From NCBI RefSeq assembly GCF_016756775.1, contig NZ_JAERMU010000014.1:1-64000 (forward strand): a DNA stretch of 64,000 nucleotides, given 5' to 3'. Below are positions 53,263-63,845 of the stretch, piece by piece. A program made the position numbers and the translations under genes. The DNA comes from Dryocola clanedunensis subsp. sulfonylureivorans (GTDB lineage Bacteria > Pseudomonadota > Gammaproteobacteria > Enterobacterales > Enterobacteriaceae). Position 1 is the first letter of the stretch; every line of letters starts with the position of its first letter. The notes under the pieces are model-generated. The model made no database searches. It saw nothing but the letters and a program-made list of their open reading frames with translations, and was not told the DNA's origin.

Positions 53263-55786
53263 GTCTACCGAAATTTCGCCTGACTATATTGAGGCACTCC
53301 CCCTTACCGCCGCCGAAAAGGCGGCGCTTCCTGCAAGCGATCTGCAAGCGGTGCACGAAGCGCTGGATGAGCAAAAGCAGCATTTCGACCGTGCGGACGA
53401 CTCCCCACTGGCGTCCGTTAAGGCCCGGCTTAAAGCAAGCTGGCCCGGCTCGCTGGGCGGCAGTCAGCTGATTCAGGATGAGGAAGGGCGTACTCAACTT
53501 CAGGCTATGCCGAAAGCAACCCGCTCCTCGATGTTTCCGGATCCGTGGCGCACCAACCCGATTGGGCGCTTCTGGGACCGTCTGCGAGGCCGCGAGGTTA
53601 ACCCCCGTTACCTGTCTAAAGAAGAGGCGGAAGCCGAGCAGAAATGGCGTACCGTCGGCACCATCCGTCGTTATATCCTGCTGATTCTGACCATTGCACA
53701 GACCGTTGTTGCCACCTGGTATATGAAGACCATTCTGCCTTACCAGGGCTGGGCGCTGATCAACCCTGCTGACATGGTTGGTCAGGATCTGTGGGTCTCC
53801 TTTATGCAGATACTGCCTTACGTCCTGCAAACGGGTATTCTGATCCTCTTCGCCATTCTCTTCTGCTGGGTCTCCGCCGGTTTCTGGACCGCGCTGATGG
53901 GCTTCCTGCAGCTGCTGATGGGCAAAGACAAATACAGTATCTCTGCCTCAACCGTTGGGGATGAGCCTATCAATCCGGAGCACCGCACCGCGTTGATTAT
54001 GCCTATCTGTAACGAAGACGTGGATCGCGTATTTGCCGGCCTGCGGGCGACCTGGGAATCGGTGAAAGCCACCGGTCAGGAGAAACATTTCGATGTTTAC
54101 ATCCTGAGCGACAGCTACAACCCGGACATCTGCGTTGCCGAGCAAAAGGCCTGGATGGAGCTTATCGCCGAAGTGCAGGGCGAAGGGCAGATCTTCTACC
54201 GTCGCCGCCGTCGTCGCGTGAAACGTAAAAGCGGTAACATCGATGACTTCTGCCGTCGCTGGGGCAACCAGTACAGCTACATGGTGGTGCTGGACGCGGA
54301 CTCCGTGATGAGCGGTGACTGTCTGACCAACCTTGTGCGCCTGATGGAAGCCAACCCGAACGCCGGGATCATCCAGTCTTCCCCGAAAGCGTCCGGTATG
54401 GACACGCTGTATGCGCGCTGTCAGCAGTTTGCGACACGCGTTTACGGGCCGCTGTTCACCGCGGGTCTACACTTCTGGCAGCTTGGGGAATCTCACTACT
54501 GGGGTCACAACGCCATTATCCGCGTGAAGCCGTTCATTGAGCACTGCGCGCTTGCGCCGCTGCCGGGTGAAGGTTCCTTCGCGGGCTCCATCCTGTCCCA
54601 CGACTTCGTAGAAGCCGCGCTGATGCGTCGTGCGGGCTGGGGCGTCTGGATTGCCTACGATCTGCCGGGCTCTTATGAAGAGCTGCCGCCGAACCTGCTG
54701 GATGAGCTGAAGCGTGACCGTCGCTGGTGCCACGGTAACCTGATGAACTTCCGCCTGTTCCTGGTGAAAGGCATGCACCCGGTACACCGTGCGGTGTTCC
54801 TGACGGGCGTCATGTCCTATCTGTCCGCGCCGCTGTGGTTTATGTTCCTGGCCTTGTCGACCGCCCTGCAGGTGGTGCATGCGCTGACCGAGCCGCAGTA
54901 CTTCCTGCAGCCGCGTCAGCTTTTCCCGGTGTGGCCACAGTGGCGTCCGGAGCTGGCTATTGCGCTGTTTGCATCCACCATGGTGCTGCTGTTCCTGCCT
55001 AAGCTGCTCAGTATTATTCTGATCTGGTGTAAAGGTTCGAAAGAGTACGGCGGCTTCCTGCGTGTAACACTCTCTCTGCTGCTGGAAGTGCTGTTCTCCG
55101 TGCTGCTGGCACCGGTACGTATGCTGTTCCACACCGTATTCGTGGTCAGCGCGTTCCTGGGCTGGGAGGTGGTGTGGAACTCCCCGCAGCGTGATGATGA
55201 CTCCACCCCATGGGGTGAAGCCTTCATGCGCCACGGATCGCAGCTGCTGCTGGGCCTGGTCTGGGCCGTTGGTATGGCGTGGCTGGATCTGCGCTTCCTG
55301 TTCTGGCTGGCTCCTATCGTGTTCTCGCTGATCCTCTCGCCGTTCGTGTCGGTGATTTCCAGCCGGGCAACGGTGGGGCTGCGGACCAAGCGCTGGAAGC
55401 TGTTCCTGATCCCGGAAGAGTACTCGCCGCCGAAGGTGCTGGTGGATACGGATAACTACCTGAAGCTCAACCGCAGCCGCACGCTGGAAGATGGCTTTAT
55501 GCACGCGGTATTCAACCCGTCGTTTAATGCTCTCACCACGGCGATGGCTACGGCCCGTCACCGTGCGAGCCAGGTGCTGGAAATTGCCCGCGATCGTCAC
55601 GTTGAGCAGGCGCTGAACGAAACGCCGGACAAACTGAACCGCGACCGCCGCCTGGTGCTGCTGAGCGACCCGGTCACCCTGTCGCGCATGCACTACCGCG
55701 TGTGGTCGAATCCGGATCGCTACTCCTCCTGGGTGGACAGCTATAACACGGTTAAGCTCAATCCTGCCGCGCTACAGACGAAATAG
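53255..55786 (+). CDS. mdoH: Glucan glucosyltransferase MdoH (OpgH)
   Basis: OpgH polymerises glucose from UDP-glucose into beta-1,2 glucan at the inner membrane and, in E. coli, also links nutrient state to cell size through FtsZ. The 843-residue protein has about eight helices and a cytoplasmic GT2 domain with VVLDADSVM and the product-binding RRW block ([10 protein letters not shown]). ATG 53255 overlaps the end of mdoG, matching the E. coli start (NKTTEY versus NKSTEI). Confidence 0.96.
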   Translation: MNKSTEISPDYIEALPLTAAEKAALPASDLQAVHEALDEQKQHFDRADDSPLASVKARLKASWPGSLGGSQLIQDEEGRTQLQAMPKATRSSMFPDPWRTNPIGRFWDRLRGREVNPRYLSKEEAEAEQKWRTVGTIRRYILLILTIAQTVVATWYMKTILPYQGWALINPADMVGQDLWVSFMQILPYVLQTGILILFAILFCWVSAGFWTALMGFLQLLMGKDKYSISASTVGDEPINPEHRTALIMPICNEDVDRVFAGLRATWESVKATGQEKHFDVYILSDSYNPDICVAEQKAWMELIAEVQGEGQIFYRRRRRRVKRKSGNIDDFCRRWGNQYSYMVVLDADSVMSGDCLTNLVRLMEANPNAGIIQSSPKASGMDTLYARCQQFATRVYGPLFTAGLHFWQLGESHYWGHNAIIRVKPFIEHCALAPLPGEGSFAGSILSHDFVEAALMRRAGWGVWIAYDLPGSYEELPPNLLDELKRDRRWCHGNLMNFRLFLVKGMHPVHRAVFLTGVMSYLSAPLWFMFLALSTALQVVHALTEPQYFLQPRQLFPVWPQWRPELAIALFASTMVLLFLPKLLSIILIWCKGSKEYGGFLRVTLSLLLEVLFSVLLAPVRMLFHTVFVVSAFLGWEVVWNSPQRDDDSTPWGEAFMRHGSQLLLGLVWAVGMAWLDLRFLFWLAPIVFSLILSPFVSVISSRATVGLRTKRWKLFLIPEEYSPPKVLVDTDNYLKLNRSRTLEDGFMHAVFNPSFNALTTAMATARHRASQVLEIARDRHVEQALNETPDKLNRDRRLVLLSDPVTLSRMHYRVWSNPDRYSSWVDSYNTVKLNPAALQTK

Positions 55787-55803
55787 CGCGTCCAGAAAAT
55801 GCG

Positions 55804-55833
55804 AAATGCCGACCCCAGGGTCGGCATTTTTTT
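55804..55833 (+). terminator. Rho-independent terminator of mdoGH
   Basis: AAATGCCGACCC, short CA loop, GGGTCGGCATTTTTTT: a strong stem with T-run, 18 bases after the mdoH stop. Confidence 0.92.
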
Positions 55834-55882
55834 GCGCTAATTCTGTGGATCGGTATACTCGGCCTGAAACAGAAGGGAGAAA

Positions 55883-56116
55883 ATGGTGTTGAGATTACTA
55901 ATAGTGGCGTTAGTCGCCTGTCTGCTCAGCGGCTGCGGCAGCATTATCAGCCGCGCTGTACCGGGGCAGGGACATGGCAATCAGTATTACCCCGGCGTGC
56001 AGTGGGCTATGCGTGACAGCGCATGGCGCTATATCACGGTGCTGGATTTACCGCTCTCGCTGGTATTTGACACGCTGCTGTTGCCGATTGACGCCAGCCA
56101 CGGGCCTTACGAGTAA
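55883..56116 (+). CDS. yceK: DUF1375 lipoprotein YceK
   Basis: A 77-residue lipoprotein with lipobox LSGC (Cys18) and the family pattern YYPGVQWAM and PLSLVFDTLLLPID. Outer-membrane location is likely; function unknown. It converges with msyB at a 3-base gap. Confidence 0.93.
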   Translation: MVLRLLIVALVACLLSGCGSIISRAVPGQGHGNQYYPGVQWAMRDSAWRYITVLDLPLSLVFDTLLLPIDASHGPYE

Positions 56117-56119
56117 CGA

Positions 56120-56494
56120 TTACCGTTCATCCCATTCATCTGCGGCGGTCTGCCCCTCTTCGGTATCCAGAGGCGGCTCCAGCTGAAATTCCCCTTCGTC
56201 CCATTCGTGCAGCGTATTCTCTTCAAGCCACTCCTGACGAAGCTCAATCTCTTCGTACTCGCCGTCAAATACGCTTTGTGCGGCCTCACCGCTCAGCATC
56301 GGTAAACATTCACCTTCCTGAATGTCATCGGCGAAAAATTCCGCCTGCCACATGATATCGCCATCCTGGAGGATGTATTTCTGGATATTCAACTGCTGCA
56401 CGCTGGCAGTCTCTTCATCCACATCCGGGTTGTCGGCGAGGAATAATTCTCGTGCGGCATCAATGGCTTCTTCAAGCGTTGCGTACATGCTCAT
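56120..56494 (-). CDS. msyB: Acidic protein MsyB
   Basis: A 124-residue very acidic cytoplasmic protein, found in E. coli as a multicopy suppressor of secY and secA mutations. The start ATG 56494 follows AGGAG and gives the same length as E. coli; the frame extends further but without a ribosome site. The C-terminal half (HEWDEGEFQLEPPLDTEEG) is almost identical to E. coli. Confidence 0.95.
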   Translation of the reverse strand: MSMYATLEEAIDAARELFLADNPDVDEETASVQQLNIQKYILQDGDIMWQAEFFADDIQEGECLPMLSGEAAQSVFDGEYEEIELRQEWLEENTLHEWDEGEFQLEPPLDTEEGQTAADEWDER

Positions 56495-56601
56495 GAAATA
56501 TCTCCTTATGGCAGAGGTCGGGGAGCGGGTGCTCCATAGCAATTTCATGTTAATTGTTGACGCTGTTCGCAAAGTTGCAAGTATGAGATTTATCTCTTTA
56601 C

Positions 56602-57828
56602 TCACTCACCGGGAATCCGTATCCGTTCCGCAGGGCGACGAAGGCTAAACCAGGAGTAAAATGCGTTAAATAACACCACGCTGGCGGTGACCAGGAACAC
56701 CGTTCTGAAACCGTAGTTGGCGGATACGGCTGCGCCTATCAGCGGGCCGGTGACGTTACCGATATCACGGAAAGACTGGTTATAGCTAAAGATACGCCCC
56801 GCAATCTGGTTGCTGGAGTTATACACCAGAAGCGTTTGCACAGCGGGAAGTAGCGCGCCATCGGCGGCACCCAGTAAAAAACGCAGCAGGCCAAGCTGCC
56901 ACGGGTTTTGCACCATCGACATTGGGATCAGCAGTAAGACGGAGATCACCAGCGCACAAATCAGGATTTTTTCAGGGCCTATCCGATCGCCAAGTTTACC
57001 CAGCCGTGGAGCGCTGATCAGCGCTGCAACGCCTGGTACCGAAGCAATCATCCCGCTGATAAAGGCCAGGTTGCTGACGTTACCCGCCAGGTCGCGCACG
57101 TAGAGCGTGAGAATCGGCGCAATTGACCCGGTTGCCACTTGAATGATCATCGTTGTGACGAAAAGGCTGAGAATGAGTTTTGGGTTCTTGAGCGAGGTGA
57201 GTACCTGACGAGCATGGAGCATGTCTTTCTTGGTCACCGGGGTAAATTCTTCACGGATATAGAACAGCGTCAGGATAAAGCAGGCGAACAGCACGGCGGC
57301 GGTAATGAAGAAGACCGGCCTAAGACCGTAACTATCTGCCAGCAGGCCGCCAATCATCGGGCCGAGCAGCGCTCCGCTCACGCCGCCGGTCGAAAGCGTG
57401 CCCAGCGCCCAGCCACTTTTATGGCGTGGCACCTGAGTGGCAATCAGGGCGTTAGCATTGGGAACAAACCCGCCCAGCAAACCCAGCAGGGCGCGAAGGG
57501 CGAGAAACTGCCAGATATTCTGTGCAAAGCCCATCAGCACCATGACGATAGCCATCCCCAGCGCCGAACGCAGCAGCATTATCTTACGCCCCTTGCGGTC
57601 GGCAAGGCCGCCCCAGAAAGGCGAGGCAATGGCGGAAAACAGGAAGGTAATACTGAAGACCAGGCCTGACCACATATTCAGTGCACTGTGTCCGGTTACG
57701 CCTAGCTGCTCGACATACAGTGGCAGGAAGGGCATGACAAGGCTGAAGGCTGCGCCTGTGAGGAAACACCCCAGCCAGGCGACGGTGAGATTGCGTTTCC
57801 AGTTGATACTGCTGTCAGGGGGGGTCAT
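56602..57828 (-). CDS. mdtG: MFS multidrug transporter MdtG
   Basis: A 408-residue major facilitator with twelve predicted helices. The family motif [10 protein letters not shown] lies between helices 2 and 3. In E. coli MdtG gives resistance to fosfomycin and deoxycholate and belongs to the SoxS/MarA regulon; a regulator site was not clear here. The intergenic region upstream carries a REP-like element. Confidence 0.94.
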   Translation of the reverse strand: MTPPDSSINWKRNLTVAWLGCFLTGAAFSLVMPFLPLYVEQLGVTGHSALNMWSGLVFSITFLFSAIASPFWGGLADRKGRKIMLLRSALGMAIVMVLMGFAQNIWQFLALRALLGLLGGFVPNANALIATQVPRHKSGWALGTLSTGGVSGALLGPMIGGLLADSYGLRPVFFITAAVLFACFILTLFYIREEFTPVTKKDMLHARQVLTSLKNPKLILSLFVTTMIIQVATGSIAPILTLYVRDLAGNVSNLAFISGMIASVPGVAALISAPRLGKLGDRIGPEKILICALVISVLLLIPMSMVQNPWQLGLLRFLLGAADGALLPAVQTLLVYNSSNQIAGRIFSYNQSFRDIGNVTGPLIGAAVSANYGFRTVFLVTASVVLFNAFYSWFSLRRPAERIRIPGE

Positions 57829-57950
57829 ACCGCTCCGGTAAAATAGCTGGTAACAAGAAAATATTACCCTGCTAAGTATGCGCCTGATAAATGGAAAGTG
57901 GCAAACCGGAAAGCTTTTTTAGCTAAATGATGAGCATAGGGAAGATGCAC

Positions 57951-58016
57951 AGGCCGGGTAAGCATCGCGTCACCCGCCAGAAATGTTGGATGGCGCTTGC
58001 GCTTATTCAACCTATG
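57951..58016. repeat. REP/BIME-like palindromic pair between mdtG and lpxL
   Basis: Two degenerate REP-type units in opposite orientation: 57952-57978 (GGCCGGGTAAGCATCGCGTC followed by ACCCGCC) and 57986-58016 (TTGGATGGCGCTTGCGCTTA followed by TTCAACCTATG). The GGATGGCGCTTGCGCTTA core is that of enterobacterial REP sequences. It is located just past the 3' end of lpxL, the usual REP position. Confidence 0.6.
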
Positions 58017-58029
58017 CCGCAGAACCCGA

Positions 58030-58950
58030 TCAATACCGGGACGGTACACCCTTCGGACGGGTCTTAAAGCGGCGATGCAGCCACATATACTGTTCCGGCG
58101 CCATCATAATGCACTGCTCGACTATCTTGTTCATCCACAGCGCGGTGCCTTCCGGGGTTTCCAGAGGCGGGTCGAACTCGGCGGGCAGAATAATCAGCTC
58201 GTAGCCTTTACCGTCCGGCTTTCTTCGCGGCACCATAGGAACAATGGCCGCACCTGACATTCTTGCCAGCGTATAGGTGCCCGAGGTGGTGGCTGCCTCA
58301 TCAACGCCAAAAAATGGCACAAAGACGCTACCGCGCGGGCCGTAGTCATGGTCCGGGGCGTACCAGATAATCTCACCCTGTTTCAGGGCGCGGATCATGC
58401 CTTTCAGATCCTTGCGGTCAATCATGCTTTTGTTGGAGCGCATACGACCCCAGGTTTGCAGCCAGTCCAGCAGGGCGTTGTCGTTCGGGCGGTAAACGCC
58501 GATGCCCGGTGTGTTCATCCCAAACATGCGCGCGCCCAGCTCCAGCGTCAGGAAGTGGATGCCGATGAGCAGCACGCCACGCTTTGCTTCCTGCACCTTA
58601 TGAATCTCTTCCACGCCCGATACGTCACACCAGCGCTGGATACGCCACAGCGGCCAGAACCAGGCAATGCCCGTTTCCATCAGCCCCAGGCCCACGGACT
58701 CGAAATTTTTAACCAGGATCGCTTCGCGTTCCGCAGGGGATTTTTGCGGGAAGGCCAGCTCAAGATTGCGGCGGGTGATCCTGACGCGGCGCTTCATAAA
58801 CGTCATGGCTAACTGGCCAAGACCTCGGCCAAGGCGATAGATGACCGGGTAGGGTAGCAGGGTCACAACATACAGAAGGCCAATCCCAAACCAGGTACCC
58901 CAGTAGCGGGGGTGGAGCAGTGCGCGCGAGAATTGCGGTAAGTTCGTCAT
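58030..58950 (-). CDS. lpxL: Lipid A lauroyltransferase LpxL
   Basis: LpxL transfers laurate from ACP to Kdo2-lipid IVA at the inner membrane. The 306-residue protein has one N-terminal membrane helix and the catalytic H-x4-E motif ([15 protein letters not shown]). It is highly similar to E. coli LpxL (HtrB) and occupies the same site, divergent from trhO. Confidence 0.96.
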   Translation of the reverse strand: MTNLPQFSRALLHPRYWGTWFGIGLLYVVTLLPYPVIYRLGRGLGQLAMTFMKRRVRITRRNLELAFPQKSPAEREAILVKNFESVGLGLMETGIAWFWPLWRIQRWCDVSGVEEIHKVQEAKRGVLLIGIHFLTLELGARMFGMNTPGIGVYRPNDNALLDWLQTWGRMRSNKSMIDRKDLKGMIRALKQGEIIWYAPDHDYGPRGSVFVPFFGVDEAATTSGTYTLARMSGAAIVPMVPRRKPDGKGYELIILPAEFDPPLETPEGTALWMNKIVEQCIMMAPEQYMWLHRRFKTRPKGVPSRY

Positions 58951-59176
58951 GTAAAACCTATTGTGACGGCAAATGCCGGATCTTCGTGATAAGTCTATTG
59001 TGGCATTTTTTGATGCCTGGCCAAAATTAACGGCGGCGGAGTGCCTGATATTTCATCAAAATGTTATTTTATAGGGAGTCGAAGGAAAAAAATGTAGCGT
59101 AAAACACATGGATGTAAATTAACGTTAATTGCTATATGATGCGCACCACTTTTTTGATGACTGCAGAGCGAACACC

Positions 59177-60226
59177 ATGCCAGTGTTACACAACCGCATA
59201 TCGAATGAGGAACTGCGCGTGCGCATGCTTGCTGAAACCGAGCCGCGTACCACTCTCTCATTCTACAAATATTTCACCATTGATGAGCCGCAGAGCACCC
59301 GCGACGCGCTGTATAAAGCCTTTGTTGCGTTGGATGTCTTTGGCCGTGTTTATCTCGCCCGGGAAGGGATTAACGCCCAAATTAGCGTACCTGAGAGCCG
59401 CGTAGAGGCCTTTCGGGAAACCTTGTATGCCTTTCATCCTGCGCTCAATAACCTGCGTCTGAACGTCGCGCTGGACGATGACGGTAAGTCGTTCTGGGTG
59501 CTGCGTATGAAAGTGCGCGATCGTATTGTTGCCGACGGCATTGAAGACCCGGAATTCGATGCCAGCGATGTGGGGGACTATCTTAAAGCCGCTGAAGTTA
59601 ACGCGATGCTGGATGACCCGGAAGCCGTATTCATCGACATGCGCAACCACTACGAATATGAAGTGGGTCATTTCCAGAACGCGATGGAGATCCCGGCTGA
59701 CACTTTCCGCGAGCAGCTGCCAAAGGCTGTCGATATGCTGCAGGACGATAAAGACAAAAAAATTGTCATGTACTGCACCGGCGGGATCCGCTGCGAGAAA
59801 GCGAGCGCGTGGATGCGTTATAACGGTTTCAAAAACGTCTACCACATTGAAGGCGGAATTATCGAATATGCGCGTCGTGCTCGCGAACAGGGGATCCCGG
59901 TGCGCTTCGTAGGCAAAAACTTTGTTTTCGACGAGCGCATGGGGGAACGTATTTCGGAAGATGTGATTGCCCACTGCCATCAGTGCGGTAGCCCTTGCGA
60001 TACGCACACCAACTGTAAGAATGACGGCTGTCATCTGCTCTTTATTCAGTGCCCGGTCTGCGCCGCTAAGTTTGAAGGTTGCTGTAGCGAAGTGTGCCGC
60101 GAAGAGCTGGCGCTTACGCCGGAAGAGCAGCGCCGCCGCCGTGCGGGCCGTGAAAACGGTAATAAGATCTTCAATAAATCTCGCGGTGCGCTGAACACCA
60201 CGCTGGGCATCCCGGATCCTGAGTAA
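59177..60226 (+). CDS. trhO: tRNA uridine-34 hydroxylase TrhO (YceA)
   Basis: TrhO uses oxygen to make 5-hydroxyuridine at position 34 of several tRNAs. The 349-residue protein has a ferredoxin-like N-terminal part, a rhodanese domain with the active Cys in [13 protein letters not shown], and a cysteine-rich C-terminal part ([15 protein letters not shown]). ATG 59177 begins PVLHNRISN as in E. coli; an upstream in-frame TTG has no support. It is followed by the duplicated terminator with the second 140-bp element. Confidence 0.96.
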   Translation: MPVLHNRISNEELRVRMLAETEPRTTLSFYKYFTIDEPQSTRDALYKAFVALDVFGRVYLAREGINAQISVPESRVEAFRETLYAFHPALNNLRLNVALDDDGKSFWVLRMKVRDRIVADGIEDPEFDASDVGDYLKAAEVNAMLDDPEAVFIDMRNHYEYEVGHFQNAMEIPADTFREQLPKAVDMLQDDKDKKIVMYCTGGIRCEKASAWMRYNGFKNVYHIEGGIIEYARRAREQGIPVRFVGKNFVFDERMGERISEDVIAHCHQCGSPCDTHTNCKNDGCHLLFIQCPVCAAKFEGCCSEVCREELALTPEEQRRRRAGRENGNKIFNKSRGALNTTLGIPDPE

Positions 60227-60230
60227 ATTG

Positions 60231-60254
60231 AAGGCCTCCTGATGAAGGAGGCCT
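60231..60254. terminator. Terminator hairpin after trhO, first of a duplicated pair
   Basis: AAGGCCTCCT, loop GATG, AAGGAGGCCT: stem 5 bases after the trhO stop. It recurs with one loop change (GATG to GGTG) at 60395-60418, across the 140-bp element. Confidence 0.85.
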
Positions 60255-60394
60255 CAGACTGATGACAAACCTAAAGCGAATGCGTTTCACAAAGATCTCA
60301 CCGAATAAATAACAAGGAAAATCAATTCATTGATTTTCGCCTGCTTACCACAAAGAAGGAAAAACCATGCTTTTTCCTTCTTTGTCAGCAATCT
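60255..60394 (-). mobile_element. 140-bp structured repeat inserted in the trhO/yceI terminator, copy 2
   Basis: This is the reverse complement of the element at 28873-29012, of the same length (140 bp) and with the same three hairpins. Differences include the loop of the long stem (GCGTGG versus GCATGG) and the small third hairpin (GCGAA-ATTCG-TTCGC versus GTGAA-ACGCA-TTCGC), where the stem change leaves a G-U pair. It is flanked by direct copies of a 24-bp hairpin unrelated in sequence to the one at copy 1. No coding capacity. Confidence 0.8.
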
Positions 60395-60419
60395 AAGGCC
60401 TCCTGGTGAAGGAGGCCTT
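60395..60419. terminator. Terminator hairpin after yceI, second of the duplicated pair
   Basis: AAGGCCTCCT, loop GGTG, AAGGAGGCCTT, 8 bases past the yceI stop on the opposite strand. With its twin at 60231 it leaves each of the convergent genes trhO and yceI its own hairpin. Confidence 0.85.
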
Positions 60420-60426
60420 AACACGT

Positions 60427-60999
60427 TTACTGACGAACGCCTTCCACGGAGATAATCAAATCCACCTCCTGGGAGGCCGGGCCGAGATCCTTGGTGATGT
60501 TAAAATCTTTCAGTTTTATCTTCCCTTCGGCTTCGAACCCGGCGCGCACGCCGCCCCACGGATCGTCACCCTGACCAATCAGTTTTGCCTCCAGAGTGAC
60601 CGGCTTTGTCACGCCGTTGAGCGTAAGATTGCCAGCAATATCCAGTTCATCGCCGTCCTTTTTCACCCCGGTAGAGACAAAGGTCGCCTGAGGGAATTTA
60701 CTCACGTTAAGGAAATCTGCGCTGCGCAGGTGTTTGTCACGCTCGGCGTGGTTGGTATCGACGCTGGTGGTGTTGATGGTCACGTTGACTTTATCGGCGG
60801 CCGGGTTCTTCTCATCGAAGGTAAAGGTGCCGTCAAAATCGCGGAATGTGCCGTACAGCCAGCTATAGCCGAGATGCTGGATACGGAAGTTAACAAAGGC
60901 ATGCTGGCCCTGTTTATCAATTTTATAATCGGCGGCAACGGCCGAACCGGTCGTGAACATCAGGGCACCGACAGCAACGCCCAGCAGGCATTTTTTCAT
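60427..60999 (-). CDS. yceI: Periplasmic lipocalin-like YceI
   Basis: A 190-residue exported protein with a signal peptide ending AVAA and the YceI beta-barrel ([20 protein letters not shown]) that binds long polyprenoid molecules. In E. coli it rises at high pH and under osmotic stress. The third of three nearby ATGs (60999) matches the E. coli start and fits GGAG best. It follows yceJ with overlapping control, as in E. coli. Confidence 0.94.
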   Translation of the reverse strand: MKKCLLGVAVGALMFTTGSAVAADYKIDKQGQHAFVNFRIQHLGYSWLYGTFRDFDGTFTFDEKNPAADKVNVTINTTSVDTNHAERDKHLRSADFLNVSKFPQATFVSTGVKKDGDELDIAGNLTLNGVTKPVTLEAKLIGQGDDPWGGVRAGFEAEGKIKLKDFNITKDLGPASQEVDLIISVEGVRQ

Positions 61000-61016
61000 C
61001 ATCATTCGCTCCATCA

Positions 61017-61571
61017 TTAACGAGAAGATTTCCCAAGCATCCGCCTGAGCGTAACGTCTTTATCAATAAAGTGATGCTTCAGGGCCGCAAGGCCGTGCAG
61101 CACGGAAAGGACCACCACGCCCCAGGCCAGCCAGAGATGCAGCGTTCCAGCCAGGTCTGCCTGAGCGCCATAATCGCTAAGGGTTGCGGATACCTCAAAC
61201 AGGCCAAACACGCTGATGGGTTTGCCATCAGCTGTTGAAATGAGGTAGCCACTAAGAAGGATCGAGAACAATAAAACGTAAAGCAGAATATGGGCTGCCA
61301 CCGCACTGGTGCGGGTTAAGCGCGAATAGCTGGCAAGCGAAGGCGGAGGAGGAGAGATGAATCGCCAAAGTAAGCGAACCAGCATCACCAGCAGGATCAC
61401 CATGCCAATACTTTTATGGAGTTCAGGTGCTTTGTGATACCAGCCATCGTAATAGCCAAGCGTGACCATCCACAGGCCAAGCCCAAACATACCGTAGATG
61501 CTTAGCGCGACGAGCCAATGGATGAGTACTGAAAAATGTCCGTAGCGGTCTGAGCTATTACGCCATTGCAT
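61017..61571 (-). CDS. yceJ: Cytochrome b561-type protein YceJ
   Basis: A 184-residue inner-membrane di-heme cytochrome b561 family protein with four helices and conserved heme-ligand histidines ([36 protein letters not shown]). ATG 61571 with GGAAG matches E. coli; an upstream in-frame ATG at 61706 would add an unrelated stretch. It is probably co-transcribed with yceI, 17 bases downstream. The 298 bases upstream, to yceO, are AT-rich and hold no gene I can see beyond promoters. Confidence 0.93.
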   Translation of the reverse strand: MQWRNSSDRYGHFSVLIHWLVALSIYGMFGLGLWMVTLGYYDGWYHKAPELHKSIGMVILLVMLVRLLWRFISPPPPSLASYSRLTRTSAVAAHILLYVLLFSILLSGYLISTADGKPISVFGLFEVSATLSDYGAQADLAGTLHLWLAWGVVVLSVLHGLAALKHHFIDKDVTLRRMLGKSSR

Positions 61572-61869
61572 AGTTATGCTTCCGGTTATCATCCTGAATA
61601 ATGCAGAACATAAACTGTTCGTTAACGTCGATGCAACATAAAAAGAGTGATTGAAGAATATAATCAAACTAAAACTAAAAATTTGAATAATTAGCACATT
61701 AAACATTCACTGCTTTAGAGTAAAAGGCACGTTGTGAACATTAAAAATCATGCTGAACAGGCAGTTCATAGCGGGGTGTTGTTGACGTGGTTCAACGAAA
61801 AATTTGCATGATTATATATTTATATTCGTTAATTGTCAGTTAGTGTCAATATTATCAGGCGTTATAAAT

Positions 61870-61983
61870 CTAGTAGAAATAAATATAAGCGATATCGATG
61901 AATGCCAGCAGCGCCCATAAAATAAGGTACAACATGAGATGTTCGCGGACATTGTTAATAAGAAAGTGAATCAAACGACGCAT
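61870..61983 (-). CDS. yceO: Small membrane protein YceO
   Basis: A 37-residue ORF (RRLIHFLINNVREHLMLYLI and a second half rich in aromatic residues) that matches the core of E. coli YceO, a 46-residue predicted membrane protein, in the same location between yceJ and solA. GTGGGA precedes the ATG at a suitable distance. The E. coli start lies nine residues earlier; no equivalent start exists here. Function unknown. Confidence 0.75.
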   Translation of the reverse strand: MRRLIHFLINNVREHLMLYLILWALLAFIDIAYIYFY

Positions 61984-62040
61984 AATTATTCCCACCAGAA
62001 GGGGGGGGAACCCACAGCTTACTGTAGGCTCCGCGGCTGG

Positions 62041-63156
62041 TTACTGAAAGCGCTTAAGGGCGAATGGCGTCAGGTCGTACTCCGACGTTTTGCCCTGCGC
62101 AAACAGGCAGGCAATCTCTCCCAGTACGGAAGCGAATTTAAAACCGTGTCCGCTCAGACCGGTTATCACCAGCGTGTTGCTGTGGCCTGGTAGGGTATCA
62201 ATGATGAAGTCTTCATCCGGAGAGTTATCGTAGGTGCAGGCCGCGCCGTGCAGACAGACGCCCACGCCGGGCAGGAATTTGCGCAAAAATCCGAATACTT
62301 CGCTGCCGTCGCTTGCCACGCTGCCGAAAGGTTTTCGCTGCTCGGGAGCGGTAATCGGTTGACCCCCGTTGTGCATGCCGATCTTAAGCTCGTTATCCTG
62401 CGACGGGAAACCGTAATACTGGCTGCCATCTGGCATTTCGCCGGTGAAGGCAGGGAAATGGTTTTCCTCGCTGTAACGTCCGTCTGCCTGATGCCAGGCA
62501 AAAATCTTGCGTACGGGTGTGACAGGTAACTCGGGGAAGAGTCTGGTGACCCAGGTCCCTGCGCTGACCAGCAGCTTGCTTGCGCTGTATTCACCTTCGG
62601 CCGTTTCGACCACCACGCCGTCGTCGGTATGGCGGATGCCGGTAACAGGGCAATTAAAGAGCTGGGCGCAGCCCCCCTGTTTTGCCAGGCGGATATAGGT
62701 GGCGACAGCGAGTTCGCTACGCAGCACGCCGGAATTTGGCTCAAACAGGCCAACGTAACCTTCAGGAACGGTGATGTGGGGCCAGCGCGCCATTACGGCA
62801 TCAGCATCCAGCGTTTCGAGCGGCAGGGAGAACTGCTGCGCACTGCTTTGTACGGTTGAGATAAATGTGGAATCTTTGGGGCCAAGGTTGATGACACCGG
62901 TACGGTGAAACAGTTTTTCACCGCTTATCTCTTCCAGTGCATCCCATAGTTTCTGCGCACGCAGTACCAGCGGAACATACTTCTCACCTTCACCATAGGC
63001 ATGACGCATCAGACGAGTGTCACCATGATGGCTGCCCTGCTGATGGGGCGGATGAGCACTGTCAATCATCAGGACATTCAGCCCTGAATGCGTGGCATAA
63101 CATCCTGCGGCAGCCCCCACCGAGCCGCTGCCGACAATGATAAGGTCGTAATGCAT
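62041..63156 (-). CDS. solA: N-methyl-L-tryptophan oxidase SolA
   Basis: A 371-residue monomeric sarcosine oxidase-type flavoenzyme that oxidatively demethylates N-methyl-tryptophan. The FAD-binding motif [13 protein letters not shown] is at the N terminus, and the Cys that binds flavin covalently lies in [15 protein letters not shown] near residue 308. The length equals that of E. coli (372) within one residue. Confidence 0.95.
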   Translation of the reverse strand: MHYDLIIVGSGSVGAAAGCYATHSGLNVLMIDSAHPPHQQGSHHGDTRLMRHAYGEGEKYVPLVLRAQKLWDALEEISGEKLFHRTGVINLGPKDSTFISTVQSSAQQFSLPLETLDADAVMARWPHITVPEGYVGLFEPNSGVLRSELAVATYIRLAKQGGCAQLFNCPVTGIRHTDDGVVVETAEGEYSASKLLVSAGTWVTRLFPELPVTPVRKIFAWHQADGRYSEENHFPAFTGEMPDGSQYYGFPSQDNELKIGMHNGGQPITAPEQRKPFGSVASDGSEVFGFLRKFLPGVGVCLHGAACTYDNSPDEDFIIDTLPGHSNTLVITGLSGHGFKFASVLGEIACLFAQGKTSEYDLTPFALKRFQ

Positions 63157-63240
63157 GTCGCTTCTTCTCCTCCCGCAAATAGTAGCCAGCAGATTAAATA
63201 ATTCTTAACTGGCAGGCAAATGAACCACGTATAAAAACGG

Positions 63241-63264
63241 AAAAAGGCACCAGTTCGGTGCCTT
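63241..63264 (-). terminator. Rho-independent terminator of bssS
   Basis: On the minus strand AAGGCACC, loop GAACT, GGTGCCTT followed by Ts (TTTTT), about 25 bases after the bssS stop codon. Confidence 0.85.
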
Positions 63265-63288
63265 CGCTTAAAACGTTCACATTATTCG

Positions 63289-63543
63289 TCAATGCTTACG
63301 ATGGTCGTTTACCTGGTACTCACTGGATTCAATTTTTGCAATCCCGGCTTCTAAAATAGAGATAAATTGCCGGGCAACATCCGTGGTCAGCCACAAAGTC
63401 TGGCCAATTTCAGTTTCATCATGCTTTTGTTTATCAGATGTCAGGTAGTGCAGGCGAAGCATCAGCGCATCGTAGCTATCAACGGTGCTGATGTCCCATC
63501 CGACAAGGGGATGGGTCTGGATTACATCACTATTTTTTTCCAT
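63289..63543 (-). CDS. bssS: Biofilm regulator BssS
   Basis: An 84-residue cytoplasmic protein, identical in layout to E. coli BssS (IQTHPLVGWDISTVDSYDAL, TLWLTTDVARQFISILEAGI), which influences biofilm formation through signal secretion. The second of two tandem ATGs (63543) is preferred because AGGGG is 5 bases before it. The mechanism is not known. Confidence 0.94.
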   Translation of the reverse strand: MEKNSDVIQTHPLVGWDISTVDSYDALMLRLHYLTSDKQKHDETEIGQTLWLTTDVARQFISILEAGIAKIESSEYQVNDHRKH

Positions 63544-63845
63544 CATAACCCCTTTTTATGCGTGTGTTTAAGACAACGGCTAGCGAGGTTTAATGCTTGT
63601 TTAATGTGAAGCCAGTTAAGTATATCAATGAATAAGGGATTTCGCGGAAGAAATAAATACCCTGCAACACTTTTTTTATATTATTGAAGCCACTTGAGCA
63701 ATAAAGCGGCAAATAATTCGGATGTTTCCGGGCGTTCAGGTTAGCAATCAGGATATTGCCTGGAAATTAATCGCGGAGAAAAATGGATGTAAAAAAACCG
63801 GATGGCGACACCCGGCAAAAAATAAAACAAGGAGGGATTCTTAAT
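63544..63845. other. bssS-dinI intergenic region
   Basis: 302 AT-rich bases with the bssS promoter region at the left and the dinI terminator at the right (63791-63818). Apart from these I see no gene or repeat. Confidence 0.5.
63791..63818 (-). terminator. Terminator of dinI
   Basis: On the minus strand GCCGGGTGTCGCCATCCGG followed by seven Ts: a short GC-rich stem (CCGG/CCGG) with T-run, about 30 bases past the dinI stop. Confidence 0.7.

Noticed and set aside
54467-55693. 408-codon antisense frame inside mdoH
   Set aside because: It is rich in His, Gln and Arg, as expected from the opposite strand of a GC-rich membrane protein gene; mdoH itself is unmistakable.
60406-61020. 204-codon plus-strand frame opposite yceI
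   Set aside because: The yceI product on the other strand is almost identical to E. coli YceI, so this is a mirror frame.
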